25,671 nucleotides of DNA from UBA1081 sp045535305 (GCA_045535305.1 JAZSLJ010000047.1:1-25671); one strand, 5' to 3'. Positions 7,154 through 14,647 are shown, counted from the stretch's first letter. Program-made: numbers and translations. Notes: generated by a model from the letters alone, not told the origin.

Positions 7154-8599
7154 ATGAATTACAAAATGGTATTAAGACTTACGGGTCGTCTGCTGACGGT
7201 TGAAGCAATAATTATGCTTATACCGCTGGCAGTATCAATCTATTTCAGCGAAGGCATTTTCCCCGTTTACCTTATAACTGCGGGCATACTGCTTGCTGTG
7301 GGTCTGATTATGGGAGTACCCAAACCCGAATCCAAGCGTATATACGCAAAAGAGGGATTTCTGATAGTATCACTCGCGTGGATTCTGATGTCGCTGTTCG
7401 GTGCGCTTCCCTTTACGCTTTCGGGCGCAATTCCGTCATACGTTGATGCATTTTTTGAAACGGTTTCGGGTTTTACAACAACAGGTGCATCAATTCTGAC
7501 ACAGATTCAGTCATTACCCCGCAGTATCCTGTTCTGGCGTTCCTTTACCCATTGGATAGGCGGTATGGGCGTTATAGTGTTCGTTCTTGCAGTATTGCCG
7601 CAAAAAGAAATGCAGTCAATGCACATAATGCGTGCGGAAGTTCCCGGCCCTACGGTGGGCAAGCTTGTTTCAAAAACAAGAGCAACCGCAAGAATACTTT
7701 ACAAAATTTACACCGTTATGACAGTAGTAGAGATTTTTGCATTAAAGCTTTGCGGATTACCTCTTTTTGACAGCATAACAACAGCATTTGCAACGGCAGG
7801 CACGGGCGGTTATTCCGTAGTGAATTCAAGTATTGCCGCATACGATAACGTTGCCGCAGAAATAGTTATAGCGGTATTTATGTTCCTGTTCGGCATAAAC
7901 TTTAACCTTTTCTATCTTTCAATATTAAAGCAGTTCAGACGCGTATTCAAAAGCGAGGAGCTGTGGGCATATGTAGGCATTATAATAGCAAGCGTTGTGC
8001 TTATAACCCTTGACATTTACCCCTTACTCGGCTCAATCGGTCAGGCACTAAGAGAATCGGGCTTTACCGTGGTATCAATAATCACCACAACGGGATTTGT
8101 AACGGCAGATTACTCAAAATGGCCCGCATTTTCACAATTCATGATAATGCTTCTGATGTTTACGGGTGCGTGTACCGGTTCAACGGGCGGCGGACTTAAA
8201 GTAGGCAGACTGATTATACTTGTAAAAGCAGGATTAAGACAGCTCAAGAGAGCCGTAAATCCTCAGAGAGTAAAATGTTTAAGGCTCGACGGTGCAGTGC
8301 TTGACGAGGAAGTAATATCAAGCACAAACTCCTATTTTCTTATTTATATGCTGATTATAGGGCTGTCAACATTTATAATTTCAATCAACGAATTTGACAT
8401 TCTGACATCCCTTTCATCAGTTATAACCTGTATAAACAACGTAGGACCCGGCTTCGGCAAGGTTGGTCCTGTTGACAATTTTTCCATTTTCTCCGATTTT
8501 TCAAAAATCGTGCTGTCGGTAAATATGCTTGTAGGCAGACTGGAAATTTTCCCCATGCTTATACTCATAATGCCGTCAACGTGGAAGAAATCTGCATAA
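7154..8599 (+). CDS. trkH: TrkH/KtrB-family potassium uptake channel subunit
   Basis: 481 residues with about ten hydrophobic segments. The four pore-loop repeats are recognisable: SGFTTTGAS (105-113), ATAGTGGYS (213-221), ITTTGFVTADY (310-320) and NNVGPGFG (428-435). GSTGGGLKVGR (342-352) is the conserved gating region. The protein ends with the family's typical tail. With TrkA it imports potassium. The gene starts 17 bases after trkA behind a weak AAGGTG. The TAA stop directly adjoins a palindromic repeat element, and the operon's terminator lies beyond that element. Confidence 0.94.
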   Translation: MNYKMVLRLTGRLLTVEAIIMLIPLAVSIYFSEGIFPVYLITAGILLAVGLIMGVPKPESKRIYAKEGFLIVSLAWILMSLFGALPFTLSGAIPSYVDAFFETVSGFTTTGASILTQIQSLPRSILFWRSFTHWIGGMGVIVFVLAVLPQKEMQSMHIMRAEVPGPTVGKLVSKTRATARILYKIYTVMTVVEIFALKLCGLPLFDSITTAFATAGTGGYSVVNSSIAAYDNVAAEIVIAVFMFLFGINFNLFYLSILKQFRRVFKSEELWAYVGIIIASVVLITLDIYPLLGSIGQALRESGFTVVSIITTTGFVTADYSKWPAFSQFMIMLLMFTGACTGSTGGGLKVGRLIILVKAGLRQLKRAVNPQRVKCLRLDGAVLDEEVISSTNSYFLIYMLIIGLSTFIISINEFDILTSLSSVITCINNVGPGFGKVGPVDNFSIFSDFSKIVLSVNMLVGRLEIFPMLILIMPSTWKKSA

Positions 8600-8733
8600 A
8601 ACAATAATTCAGCCAATTAACAATGTACAATGTATAATGTACAATGAAGGAAAGGGCTTCGCCCTTTAACCCGATTTTTATGATTCAATAATTGTACATT
8701 GTAAATTGTACATTATACATTAAATTATTGTTT
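8599..8733 (+). repeat. Palindromic MITE-like element, copy 1
   Basis: About 135 bp. The left end is AAACAATAATT and the right end AATTATTGTTT (inverted). The arms are built from repeated AATGTACA/AATGTATA words, and the centre holds a hairpin AAAGGGCTTCGCCCTTT (8651-8667). The left end adjoins the TAA of trkH. It lies between the trkH stop and the operon's terminator. No coding capacity. Confidence 0.9.
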
Positions 8734-8738
8734 ATAGT

Positions 8739-8774
8739 TTTCCAAAGTCATTTCATTGGCTTTGGAATTTTTTT
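8739..8774 (+). terminator. Terminator of trkAH
   Basis: TTCCAAAG pairs with CTTTGGAA, with CA/TG extending the stem, and is followed by TTTTTTTG. It lies just past repeat copy 1. Confidence 0.85.
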
Positions 8775-8863
8775 GTTTAAAAATCAATTCAACTGCTAAT
8801 AATCTGTGTAAAGAGTAAAATTTTCCATTGTGAGGAATAAAAATCAATCAAAGAGGTCATTTT

Positions 8864-9472
8864 ATGAACAGACAGCGTATAATTAACGAGCCGCCTTTAT
8901 ACAGATTCTGCCGTCCGATTGTAACGGCGGTATTCCGTATGCTTTTCCGCCCCCGAATCATCGGCAAAGAGAATATTCCGACTGATTCCGCCGTAATTCT
9001 TGCAGGCAATCACACATCGGTTCTGGATTGTTTTATGATTATTGCGTCAACAAAGCGGAGCGTGCATTTCCTTGCAAAAAACGAGCTTTTCAAAAACTCC
9101 TTTACAAACCGTTTTTTCACTATGGCGGGGCTTATCCGCGTTTACCGCAACGGCAACGACAAAGAAGCTCTGCGATGTGCAGAGGAATACTTAAACAACG
9201 GCTGTGTAGTGGGCATTTTTCCGCAGGGTACAACAAGCAGAAATCCATTGGAGCCGTTACCCTTTAAAATCGGCGCTGTAAAAATGGCGCACGACACAAA
9301 AACAGCGGTTGTACCTTTTACGATTAACGGAAATTACCGTCTTTTCAGCAAAGGCATTGAAATCATTTTTCAAAAGCCTTACAGAATCGAAACAGACGAT
9401 TTATCAGATGAAAACATTAAGCTCAAAACAAAGGTACTAAGTAAAATAAAAAATCAAGGTGATGGCAAATGA
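8864..9472 (+). CDS. PlsC-type acyltransferase with an altered motif III
   Basis: 202 residues. Motif I is HTSVLD (52-57, the catalytic H-x4-D). The motif-III position reads FPQGTTSR (about 119-126) instead of the usual FPEGTRS. The Glu-to-Gln and Arg-to-Thr changes affect residues thought to hold the phosphate of the glycerol substrate. An early hydrophobic region may sit at the membrane. The ATG has AGAGG about 7 bases before it. The gene overlaps the acyl-CoA synthetase gene by 4 bases (ATGA), and a second, canonical PlsC follows the synthetase. Probably an acyltransferase of the lysophospholipid group with an acceptor other than glycerol-3-phosphate or lysophosphatidate. The exact substrate is inference. 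Confidence 0.85.
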   Translation: MNRQRIINEPPLYRFCRPIVTAVFRMLFRPRIIGKENIPTDSAVILAGNHTSVLDCFMIIASTKRSVHFLAKNELFKNSFTNRFFTMAGLIRVYRNGNDKEALRCAEEYLNNGCVVGIFPQGTTSRNPLEPLPFKIGAVKMAHDTKTAVVPFTINGNYRLFSKGIEIIFQKPYRIETDDLSDENIKLKTKVLSKIKNQGDGK

Positions 9473-11187
9473 AAAACAGCAATTATACAAATCCCGTTTT
9501 AAGCTTTAAAAACAAAAATGCGCCTTACGGCTTTGACATACCCGATGTTTCTATGTTCGGTATGCTTAAAATCTGTGCGAAGGCTCATCCCGATGCACCC
9601 GCCTTTGACTATTTCGGCAAAAAATGCTCCTATTCGCGTCTTATAAAGCTGATTGAATCCGTTTCGCAGTCCTTTGATGCCATAGGCGTGAAAAAGGGCG
9701 ATATTGTAACGATAATTATGCCCAACACACCCGAGGCGGTAACAAGTATTTACGCCCTTAACAGACTCGGTGCTGTTGCAAACATTATTCACCCCTTATC
9801 CGCAGAAGCTGAAATAAAAAACTACCTCAATTCGTCAGATTGCAAAACGGTTATAATACTCGACAGCTTAAGGCAAAAAATCGAAAACATCATAAACGCA
9901 ACGCAGGTTAAAACGGTAATCACCGCATCCCCTGCCGAATCTCTGTCTGCAATCATGAAAGTTCTTGCTAAAATTAAAAATCGCACCAAACAAAACGACT
10001 CCTTACAGGACAGCCGCTTTATAAAATGGAGCGACTTTATAAAGCTCAGAGGTGATGCAAAGGAATATATTCCCGACAAAACGCAGGATAACCGAGCCGC
10101 AATAATTCTGCACAGCGGCGGTACTACGGGTACGCCAAAGGACATTATGCTTACAAACCGCAATTTTAACGCATTCGGTATTCAGTCTGTACTTACTCTG
10201 CGCGATGTGTCCGTAGGTGATAAAATCCTCGCAATTCTGCCCATTTTTCACGGTTTCGGTCTTGGTGTGTGCGTTCACGTGTGCTTCTGTTTCGGTGCTT
10301 GCTCGGTGCTTATTCCTCAATTTGATTCAAAAAAATTCGGCAGTATTCTCAAAAAATACAAGCCGACGATGCTTTTCGGTGTTCCCACTCTTTACGAAGC
10401 GTTAATCAAGGCAAAGGGCGTGGAAAATATGGATTTTTCATACCTCAAATACGCAGTAAGCGGCGGTGATTCGCTCCCAAAAAAGCTTGAAAACAGCGTA
10501 AACGAATTTTTAAAGAATCACAATTCTTCAATAAAAATATGCGAAGGCTACGGTATGACGGAGGGTCTTGCGGCGCTGAGCCTTTCCGTTGGGGACAGCT
10601 ACAAATCGGGAACAATCGGCAAACCTCTTATCGGCAACGAAATGTGCGTAGTTGAGCCGGACACAACAAACGAACTGCCTGCGGATACAGACGGCGAGTT
10701 GTGCGTTACAGGACCTACGATTATGCTCGGTTACAGGAACAATCAGCAGGAAACGGCAAACACATTAAAACTGCACAGCGACGGCAAGCTGTGGCTTCAC
10801 ACCGGCGACATGGCAAGCATTGATACAGAGGGCTTTGTGCATTACAAATTAAGAATAAAAAGAATGATAATATCATCGGGCTTCAACGTATTCCCCACAC
10901 AGATTGAAAACGTCATTGAACAGCTTGAGGAGGTTGAAAAATGCGTTGCTGTGGCAATCCCCCACCCATATAAAAAGGAAGTTCCCAAGGCGTATATAGT
11001 TTTAAAAGACTCAGTTGAAAAAAGTCAGCAGCTTCTTACAAAAATCCGCACTCATTGTGAAAAATCCCTTGCACATCACAGCGTGCCCTACAGCTACGAA
11101 TTCGTCGATGCACTCCCGAAAACACCCTATAACAAAGTGGATTTTATCAAATTACAGAAAGATAGCGAAAAGGAAGCGGTTTCCTGA
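9469..11187 (+). CDS. AMP-binding acyl-CoA/acyl-ACP synthetase
   Basis: 572 residues, normal for a fatty-acid-activating adenylate-forming enzyme. Core motifs in order: A3 HSGGTTGTPKD (about 215-225), A5 GYGMTEG (about 360), A7 LHTGDMASID (about 443) and A8 KRMIISSGFNVFPTQIE. The A10 region reads PKTPYNKVDF; the catalytic Lys is present, but the Gly that normally precedes it is Asn. It should convert a free fatty acid to acyl-AMP and then to an acyl-thioester. Flanked by and overlapping two PlsC-type acyltransferase genes, it probably supplies acyl groups to them, the chemistry done by the fused Aas protein of E. coli. The acceptor thiol (CoA or ACP) cannot be told from sequence. Confidence 0.92.
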   Translation: MKNSNYTNPVLSFKNKNAPYGFDIPDVSMFGMLKICAKAHPDAPAFDYFGKKCSYSRLIKLIESVSQSFDAIGVKKGDIVTIIMPNTPEAVTSIYALNRLGAVANIIHPLSAEAEIKNYLNSSDCKTVIILDSLRQKIENIINATQVKTVITASPAESLSAIMKVLAKIKNRTKQNDSLQDSRFIKWSDFIKLRGDAKEYIPDKTQDNRAAIILHSGGTTGTPKDIMLTNRNFNAFGIQSVLTLRDVSVGDKILAILPIFHGFGLGVCVHVCFCFGACSVLIPQFDSKKFGSILKKYKPTMLFGVPTLYEALIKAKGVENMDFSYLKYAVSGGDSLPKKLENSVNEFLKNHNSSIKICEGYGMTEGLAALSLSVGDSYKSGTIGKPLIGNEMCVVEPDTTNELPADTDGELCVTGPTIMLGYRNNQQETANTLKLHSDGKLWLHTGDMASIDTEGFVHYKLRIKRMIISSGFNVFPTQIENVIEQLEEVEKCVAVAIPHPYKKEVPKAYIVLKDSVEKSQQLLTKIRTHCEKSLAHHSVPYSYEFVDALPKTPYNKVDFIKLQKDSEKEAVS

Positions 11188-11831
11188 TGAAGAAAAAATC
11201 AGATTTAGGCTTTTGCGCCGTAACAACCATTCTCAAACCGATTTTCAGATTATGGTACACCCCAAAAATCTACGGCAAAGAGAATATTCCAAAAAAAGGT
11301 GCGGTGGTTATAGCCTGCAACCACAAGCACATTATGGACCAATGCCTTGTTATCTGCGCCACCCGCCGTCCCATAAGCTACATGGCAAAAAGTGAGTATT
11401 TCAAAGGGCGTTTTGCGTGGTTTTTCCGTCTGACAGGCTGTATATGCGTAAACCGCAACGGCGATGACAAGCAGGCAAAACAAGAGGCAAACAAAGTGCT
11501 TGCAAAGGGCGGCGCTTTGGGGATTTTCCCCGAAGGCACCCGCAACAGAACTAATTTTCTTTTAACGGATTTTAAATACGGAGCGGCGTCCCTTGCCTGT
11601 AAAAACAACGCTCTGCTTCTGCCCGTTGCCGTTACGGGAGATTACTCATTCCGCAGTAAAACTCTTGCCGCAAGGATAGGCAAACCTTTTTCCGTACAGG
11701 GCATGACAGTTGCCGATGCAAACGATAAACTGAAAAATGAAATAATCAGTTTGATAAACGAAAATCTTGCTGACGGCTACGGCTCACTTGATGAATATGT
11801 AAAGCTACAAAAAAAAGGCTTGACAGATTAA
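11187..11831 (+). CDS. PlsC-family 1-acyl-glycerol-phosphate-type acyltransferase
   Basis: 214 residues. H-x4-D motif in CNHKHIMDQC (about 44-53) and the canonical FPEGTRNR (about 114-121), followed by the conserved LLPVAVTGDY. The start codon overlaps the synthetase stop (TGATG). It has the residues expected for lysophosphatidate acyltransferase, unlike the first acyltransferase of this operon. A division of labour between the two is likely. The last ~15 bases and the stop codon lie within a hairpin that serves as the terminator of the convergent minus-strand gene. Confidence 0.9.
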   Translation: MKKKSDLGFCAVTTILKPIFRLWYTPKIYGKENIPKKGAVVIACNHKHIMDQCLVICATRRPISYMAKSEYFKGRFAWFFRLTGCICVNRNGDDKQAKQEANKVLAKGGALGIFPEGTRNRTNFLLTDFKYGAASLACKNNALLLPVAVTGDYSFRSKTLAARIGKPFSVQGMTVADANDKLKNEIISLINENLADGYGSLDEYVKLQKKGLTD

Positions 11832-11843
11832 CTGCCAAGCCTT
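11807..11843 (-). terminator. Terminator of the secreted hydrolase gene, overlapping plsC-like 3' end
   Basis: On the minus strand AAGGCTTG (11836-11843) pairs with CAAGCCTT (11815-11822), followed by a run of about eight Ts. On the plus strand the same hairpin contains the acyltransferase stop codon and has only a weak T-rich tail (ATTATTTATT), so it may terminate both convergent transcripts. Confidence 0.8.
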
Positions 11844-11859
11844 AGATTATTTATTCAAT

Positions 11860-12933
11860 TTATTTCATGAAAGAGAAAATACTTTTTATCAGATTCATAA
11901 ACATATTAAGTATTGATTTAAGTGCATTGATGATTGTATCGAATGAGAACAGAGGTGCTGCATCCTCAACATCAAGATTGCCTGTACCCTCACCCTTTGC
12001 ACCGTCAAAATCGGATGTAAACTGTGAAAGCCAGCTGATCATGCCGTCGGGATATGTAAGAGTAACTGCATCGCCGTTGCCGTCAACGGTGGTCATTGAA
12101 GGATAATCGCCGTTATCTGCAGAGAACATATCATAGGTTACAGCATACCATGCGTGATGTCCGCTTGATGTTGATGAGCCGTCGGGATAAAGAGTCTTTT
12201 CAAGAGTTGAAAATCTAAGATTTGCAGGCTCGTTACTTGCCGCAATAAGTCTGTTCCATGTAGGTACAACTGAGCCGTTGTAATTAACAAGAGGATCACG
12301 CACACCTGATGTAAGCCATACGGGCATATCTGCAAGGTAAGCAATCTCACTCTCGGAAGGAGCCCATGCAGGACAGATTGGGAATGCCGCCGCAAACATT
12401 TCGGGGTATGCAACAGCCATTTTAAGTGTCATTTTACCGCCCATTGAAAAGCCGCCGATATAAATTCTGCTAAGGTCAATATTATCGGCATTCTGCGCGA
12501 TAAAATCGTCAATAGCTGCTCTGAGAGGCTCAACAAGACAATCGTCCCAGAAAAGCAGTTTTTCCTCTAAGGAACGGGCTGCAAGGATATATGCACCGCC
12601 TGCACCTGTAAATCTGCTCTGGAATTCCAAACTGGTCCAATAAGCAATATCATTCTTCTCAATCTGCTTACCCTCGGATGAACCTTCGCTCATGCCGTGA
12701 AGCCAGATAACGAGAGGATATTTGCCCTCATCATCAGCTTTAACGGGTGAATAATATCTGTAGTCGATTGCGTAACCGTTTGTTTTGGGGCCTACGCCTT
12801 TTTCGAACTGTGCTTTCAGCTCCTGAAGACCTGCTTCAACAGATACACCCTCAGATGCAAATGTTGCAACGGAGAATACGCCCATTAACATAATTACCGA
12901 AAGAATTACTGCTAAAAATTTGTTAAATTTCAT
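11860..12933 (-). CDS. Secreted alpha/beta hydrolase (esterase/prolyl-oligopeptidase-like)
   Basis: 357 residues. A signal peptide covers about residues 1-27 (MKFNKFL, hydrophobic core, then VATFASEG). The strand-turn PLVIWLHG (73-80) leads into the fold. The nucleophile is Ser163 in GGFSMGG, the acid is probably Asp213 in SGVRDPL, and the base is His259 or His260 in SGHHAW. The layout resembles secreted PHB-depolymerase/feruloyl-esterase-like and peptidase S9-like hydrolases. The last ~28 residues (IINALKSILN and on to the C-terminal FSFMK) form a strongly amphipathic or hydrophobic helix, unusual for a soluble esterase; it may bind membrane. AAGGAGG precedes the ATG, under a consensus promoter. 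Substrate unknown. Confidence 0.85.
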   Translation of the reverse strand: MKFNKFLAVILSVIMLMGVFSVATFASEGVSVEAGLQELKAQFEKGVGPKTNGYAIDYRYYSPVKADDEGKYPLVIWLHGMSEGSSEGKQIEKNDIAYWTSLEFQSRFTGAGGAYILAARSLEEKLLFWDDCLVEPLRAAIDDFIAQNADNIDLSRIYIGGFSMGGKMTLKMAVAYPEMFAAAFPICPAWAPSESEIAYLADMPVWLTSGVRDPLVNYNGSVVPTWNRLIAASNEPANLRFSTLEKTLYPDGSSTSSGHHAWYAVTYDMFSADNGDYPSMTTVDGNGDAVTLTYPDGMISWLSQFTSDFDGAKGEGTGNLDVEDAAPLFSFDTIINALKSILNMFMNLIKSIFSFMK

Positions 12934-12954
12934 ATTTATTCCTCCTTTTTTATA

Positions 12955-12983
12955 ATTATATTACAAACAAAACTGTCTGTCAA
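12955..12983 (-). promoter_or_regulatory. Consensus promoter of the secreted hydrolase gene
   Basis: On the minus strand TTGACA (12978-12983), a 17-base spacer and TATAAT (12955-12960), a perfect sigma-A match. The leader to the AAGGAGG is very short. Confidence 0.88.
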
Positions 12984-13007
12984 TCAATAATTGCAAAAAA
13001 GGAAAAA

Positions 13008-13565
13008 TCACACTTGCCTTGCCTTTTTCATTTTATCAAAAAACTCTTTTTTTGAGTGAATCAAGCCGCTGTAAATATTATTTTCGCCTATGATGCTTTG
13101 CATACTCAATATGCCTGCATTATGGGAATCCGCACCGCCCGTTGAACCGCAGTAATCCGCAAGCACAACGGGTCTTATACCCTTTTCAAAAAAATCGGCG
13201 GCAGTCAGCAGTACGCAACATTCCGTATCAACACCTGCTATATACACACATTCGGGTTCAATGCCCGTATTCTCTTTTTTAAGCGTATCAACAACCGAAT
13301 CAGAGCAGGCGGAATAAACATTTTTATACACAAAATAATCAGCATTCTCCGCAAGTCCCACAACTGTCTGCTCATTGTTACTCATCATCTCATCCCACCC
13401 CATAAACCGCGAAATGGGGCTGTCGCTGTGATTGCGGTAAACGGTGGCAATAACACAATCAAAAATATCACTGTCTATAAGCCTGTCGATTTTTTCCTTG
13501 ACGGGCAAGGTGTTTTTGTTCATAAAACCGCGCTGAATATCAATAACAAATAAAAATTTTTTCAT
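13008..13565 (-). CDS. Cysteine hydrolase of the isochorismatase/nicotinamidase family
   Basis: 185 residues from the ATG at 13565. The 14-residue longer frame begins inside a terminator hairpin and is rejected. The triad is Asp9 (FVIDIQRGF), Lys81 (VYKNVYSA) and Cys117 (GVDTECCV), with the cis-peptide region just before the Cys. SQS-like positions near SDSP may bind metal or substrate. Members hydrolyse nicotinamide, isochorismate or ureido compounds; the short length is nearer to nicotinamidase-like YcaC/YecD proteins than to isochorismatase. It lies between two unrelated minus-strand genes, with a terminator upstream, so it is probably transcribed alone. Substrate undetermined. Confidence 0.85.
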   Translation of the reverse strand: MKKFLFVIDIQRGFMNKNTLPVKEKIDRLIDSDIFDCVIATVYRNHSDSPISRFMGWDEMMSNNEQTVVGLAENADYFVYKNVYSACSDSVVDTLKKENTGIEPECVYIAGVDTECCVLLTAADFFEKGIRPVVLADYCGSTGGADSHNAGILSMQSIIGENNIYSGLIHSKKEFFDKMKKARQV

Positions 13566-13591
13566 TCGGAACACCCACAAGAAAATGTTAT

Positions 13592-13625
13592 TGAAAAACC
13601 AAGTCATTGACTTGGTTTTTGCTGT
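13592..13625 (-). terminator. Strong terminator below the Mn-catalase-like gene
   Basis: A near-perfect palindrome, AAAAACCAAGTCA against TGACTTGGTTTTT, with a very tight loop. A and T runs on both sides allow it to work in either direction. It lies just below the stop at 13649 and upstream of the cysteine hydrolase start. Confidence 0.85.
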
Positions 13626-13648
13626 AATTATGATGTTTAAGTGTAATA

Positions 13649-14311
13649 CTATTCAAATGATACGGGTTTTGCTTCGTTATTGGCAAATACATTGGGGCCG
13701 GGGTCTGACAGGGAAAAATACATACGGGCAGCCTTCGTTGTACCGAAATCTCTGTTTGAGCCAGAATTCTGCACCTTATTGAATGCATCACGGAACATCT
13801 GGTTATGAGCTTCCTCACGATTCAGAAGAAAATCAATGGTTTCACGAACCTTTTTATCATTTATTTGACGGTAAAGATATTCATAAACAACCTTTGCACG
13901 CTGTTCCGAGGCAATATTGCTGAGCAGATCGGCACACAGATCTCCCGTTACGGTTACATAATCAGCTGACCATGAATAACCGGAAGCATTGATAAGTCCG
14001 GGATTCAAACCGAGAAGAACGTGCGACTGAATCTGACCTGCTTCAACATTGTCGGCATTCACATCGTGTCCGTTGAGCAAATTGATGGTTTGGGCTACCA
14101 TTTCCATATGACCCAGCTCTTCTGCGGCAATATCAAGAAACAGGTCTTTGATTTCTGGGTCTTTGATTCTGAAGCTCTGGGACATATATTGCATTGCGGC
14201 TTTGAGTTCACCGTTACCGCCGCCAAGCTGTTCCTGAAGTAATGCGGCATATTGAGGGTTTGGTTTTTCTACTGCAACAGGATGAAAAAGCATTTTTTCG
14301 TGTTTGAACAT
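13649..14311 (-). CDS. Manganese catalase-like / CotJC-type ferritin-fold protein
   Basis: 220 residues. A four-helix bundle with the dimanganese ligand pattern: Glu in GNGELKAAMQY, Glu and His in AAEELGHMEM, Glu in ASEQRAKVVYE, and Glu and His in NREEAHNQMF. The order, spacing and C-terminal extension fit Mn-catalase and its spore-coat relative CotJC. It would dismutate hydrogen peroxide, either in the cytoplasm or as part of the spore coat. No cotJA/cotJB neighbours are present, so a general oxidative-stress role is as likely as a coat role. GGAGG precedes the ATG by 8 bases. A promoter and a downstream terminator suggest a single-gene unit. Confidence 0.9.
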   Translation of the reverse strand: MFKHEKMLFHPVAVEKPNPQYAALLQEQLGGGNGELKAAMQYMSQSFRIKDPEIKDLFLDIAAEELGHMEMVAQTINLLNGHDVNADNVEAGQIQSHVLLGLNPGLINASGYSWSADYVTVTGDLCADLLSNIASEQRAKVVYEYLYRQINDKKVRETIDFLLNREEAHNQMFRDAFNKVQNSGSNRDFGTTKAARMYFSLSDPGPNVFANNEAKPVSFE

Positions 14312-14334
14312 TTTATATTACCTCCGTTTGTTTT

Positions 14335-14363
14335 ATATTATTTACTTTTTCCGTTTGTTGCAA
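14335..14363 (-). promoter_or_regulatory. Promoter of the Mn-catalase-like gene
   Basis: On the minus strand TTGCAA (14358-14363), a 17-base spacer and TAATAT (14335-14340). The -10 is close to the GGAGG, giving a very short leader. I see no PerR-type box. Confidence 0.55.
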
Positions 14364-14370
14364 AAATATG

Positions 14371-14407
14371 CAAAAGAAAAAATCGACAAGTCGAAAATTG
14401 TCGATTT
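14371..14407 (-). terminator. Terminator-like hairpin below a tRNA-like remnant
   Basis: On the minus strand AAATCGACAA (14398-14407) pairs with TTGTCGATTT (14380-14389), followed by TTTCTTTT. No intact gene directly above it needs a terminator. It follows the tRNA-like fragment at 14414-14460. Confidence 0.7.
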
Positions 14408-14413
14408 CTTTGG

Positions 14414-14460
14414 AAGGATAGCACAAATCCGAACCCTTTTGAATTTTTGACCTATGAGTT
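14414..14460 (-). other. Possible tRNA 3'-half remnant
   Basis: On the minus strand AAACTCATAGGTC, then GGGTTCGGAT and GCTATCCTTCC resemble the end of an anticodon arm, a T loop and a 3' acceptor strand. It shares AAACTCAT-GGTC with the Tyr-like fragment near 105. There is no complete cloverleaf: the T stem is poor and no GGATAGC 5' strand is found. A terminator-like hairpin follows. Weak evidence. Confidence 0.25.
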
Positions 14461-14473
14461 TGAAGGTTTACAT

Positions 14474-14645
14474 ATTTAATCACACCTTCGGTGTGAATGT
14501 AATCAACACGAAGTGTTGTATGTAATTGTAACGAAAGTTGCGCATGTAATCAAGCCGAAGAGATACACGCTATGCGTGATAACATACGCCTGATGACGAT
14601 TACATTCACCCTTGCGGGTGATTACATACCAAGCCTTCGGCTTGG
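14474..14645. repeat. Array of variable-stem palindromes separated by ATGTAATC
   Basis: The word ATGTAATC (or a one-base variant) occurs in forward orientation at 14474, 14497, 14520 and 14544, and inverted (GATTACAT/GATAACAT) at 14578, 14598 and 14620, at 20-24 base steps. Each gap except the degenerate 14586-14597 holds or begins a short hairpin, and the stems differ: ACACC-TTC-GGTGT, AACAC-GAA-GTGTT, GTAAC-GAAA-GTTGC, and on the other strand ACGC-ATA-GCGT, ACCC-GCAA-GGGT and CAAGCC-GAA-GGCTTG. The forward and inverted halves point at each other across 14552-14577. No coding potential. Not CRISPR, because the variable parts are only 12-16 bases and are themselves palindromes. Confidence 0.85.
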
Positions 14646-14647
14646 AT

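Noticed and set aside
13566..13607. Upstream start giving a 14-residue extension of the cysteine hydrolase
   Set aside because: The extension begins inside a strong terminator hairpin and has no ribosome site; the ATG at 13565 starts the conserved fold.
14474..14645. CRISPR array
   Set aside because: The constant word is only 8 bases and the variable parts of 12-16 bases are themselves palindromes. Orientation flips half way and no cas gene is present.
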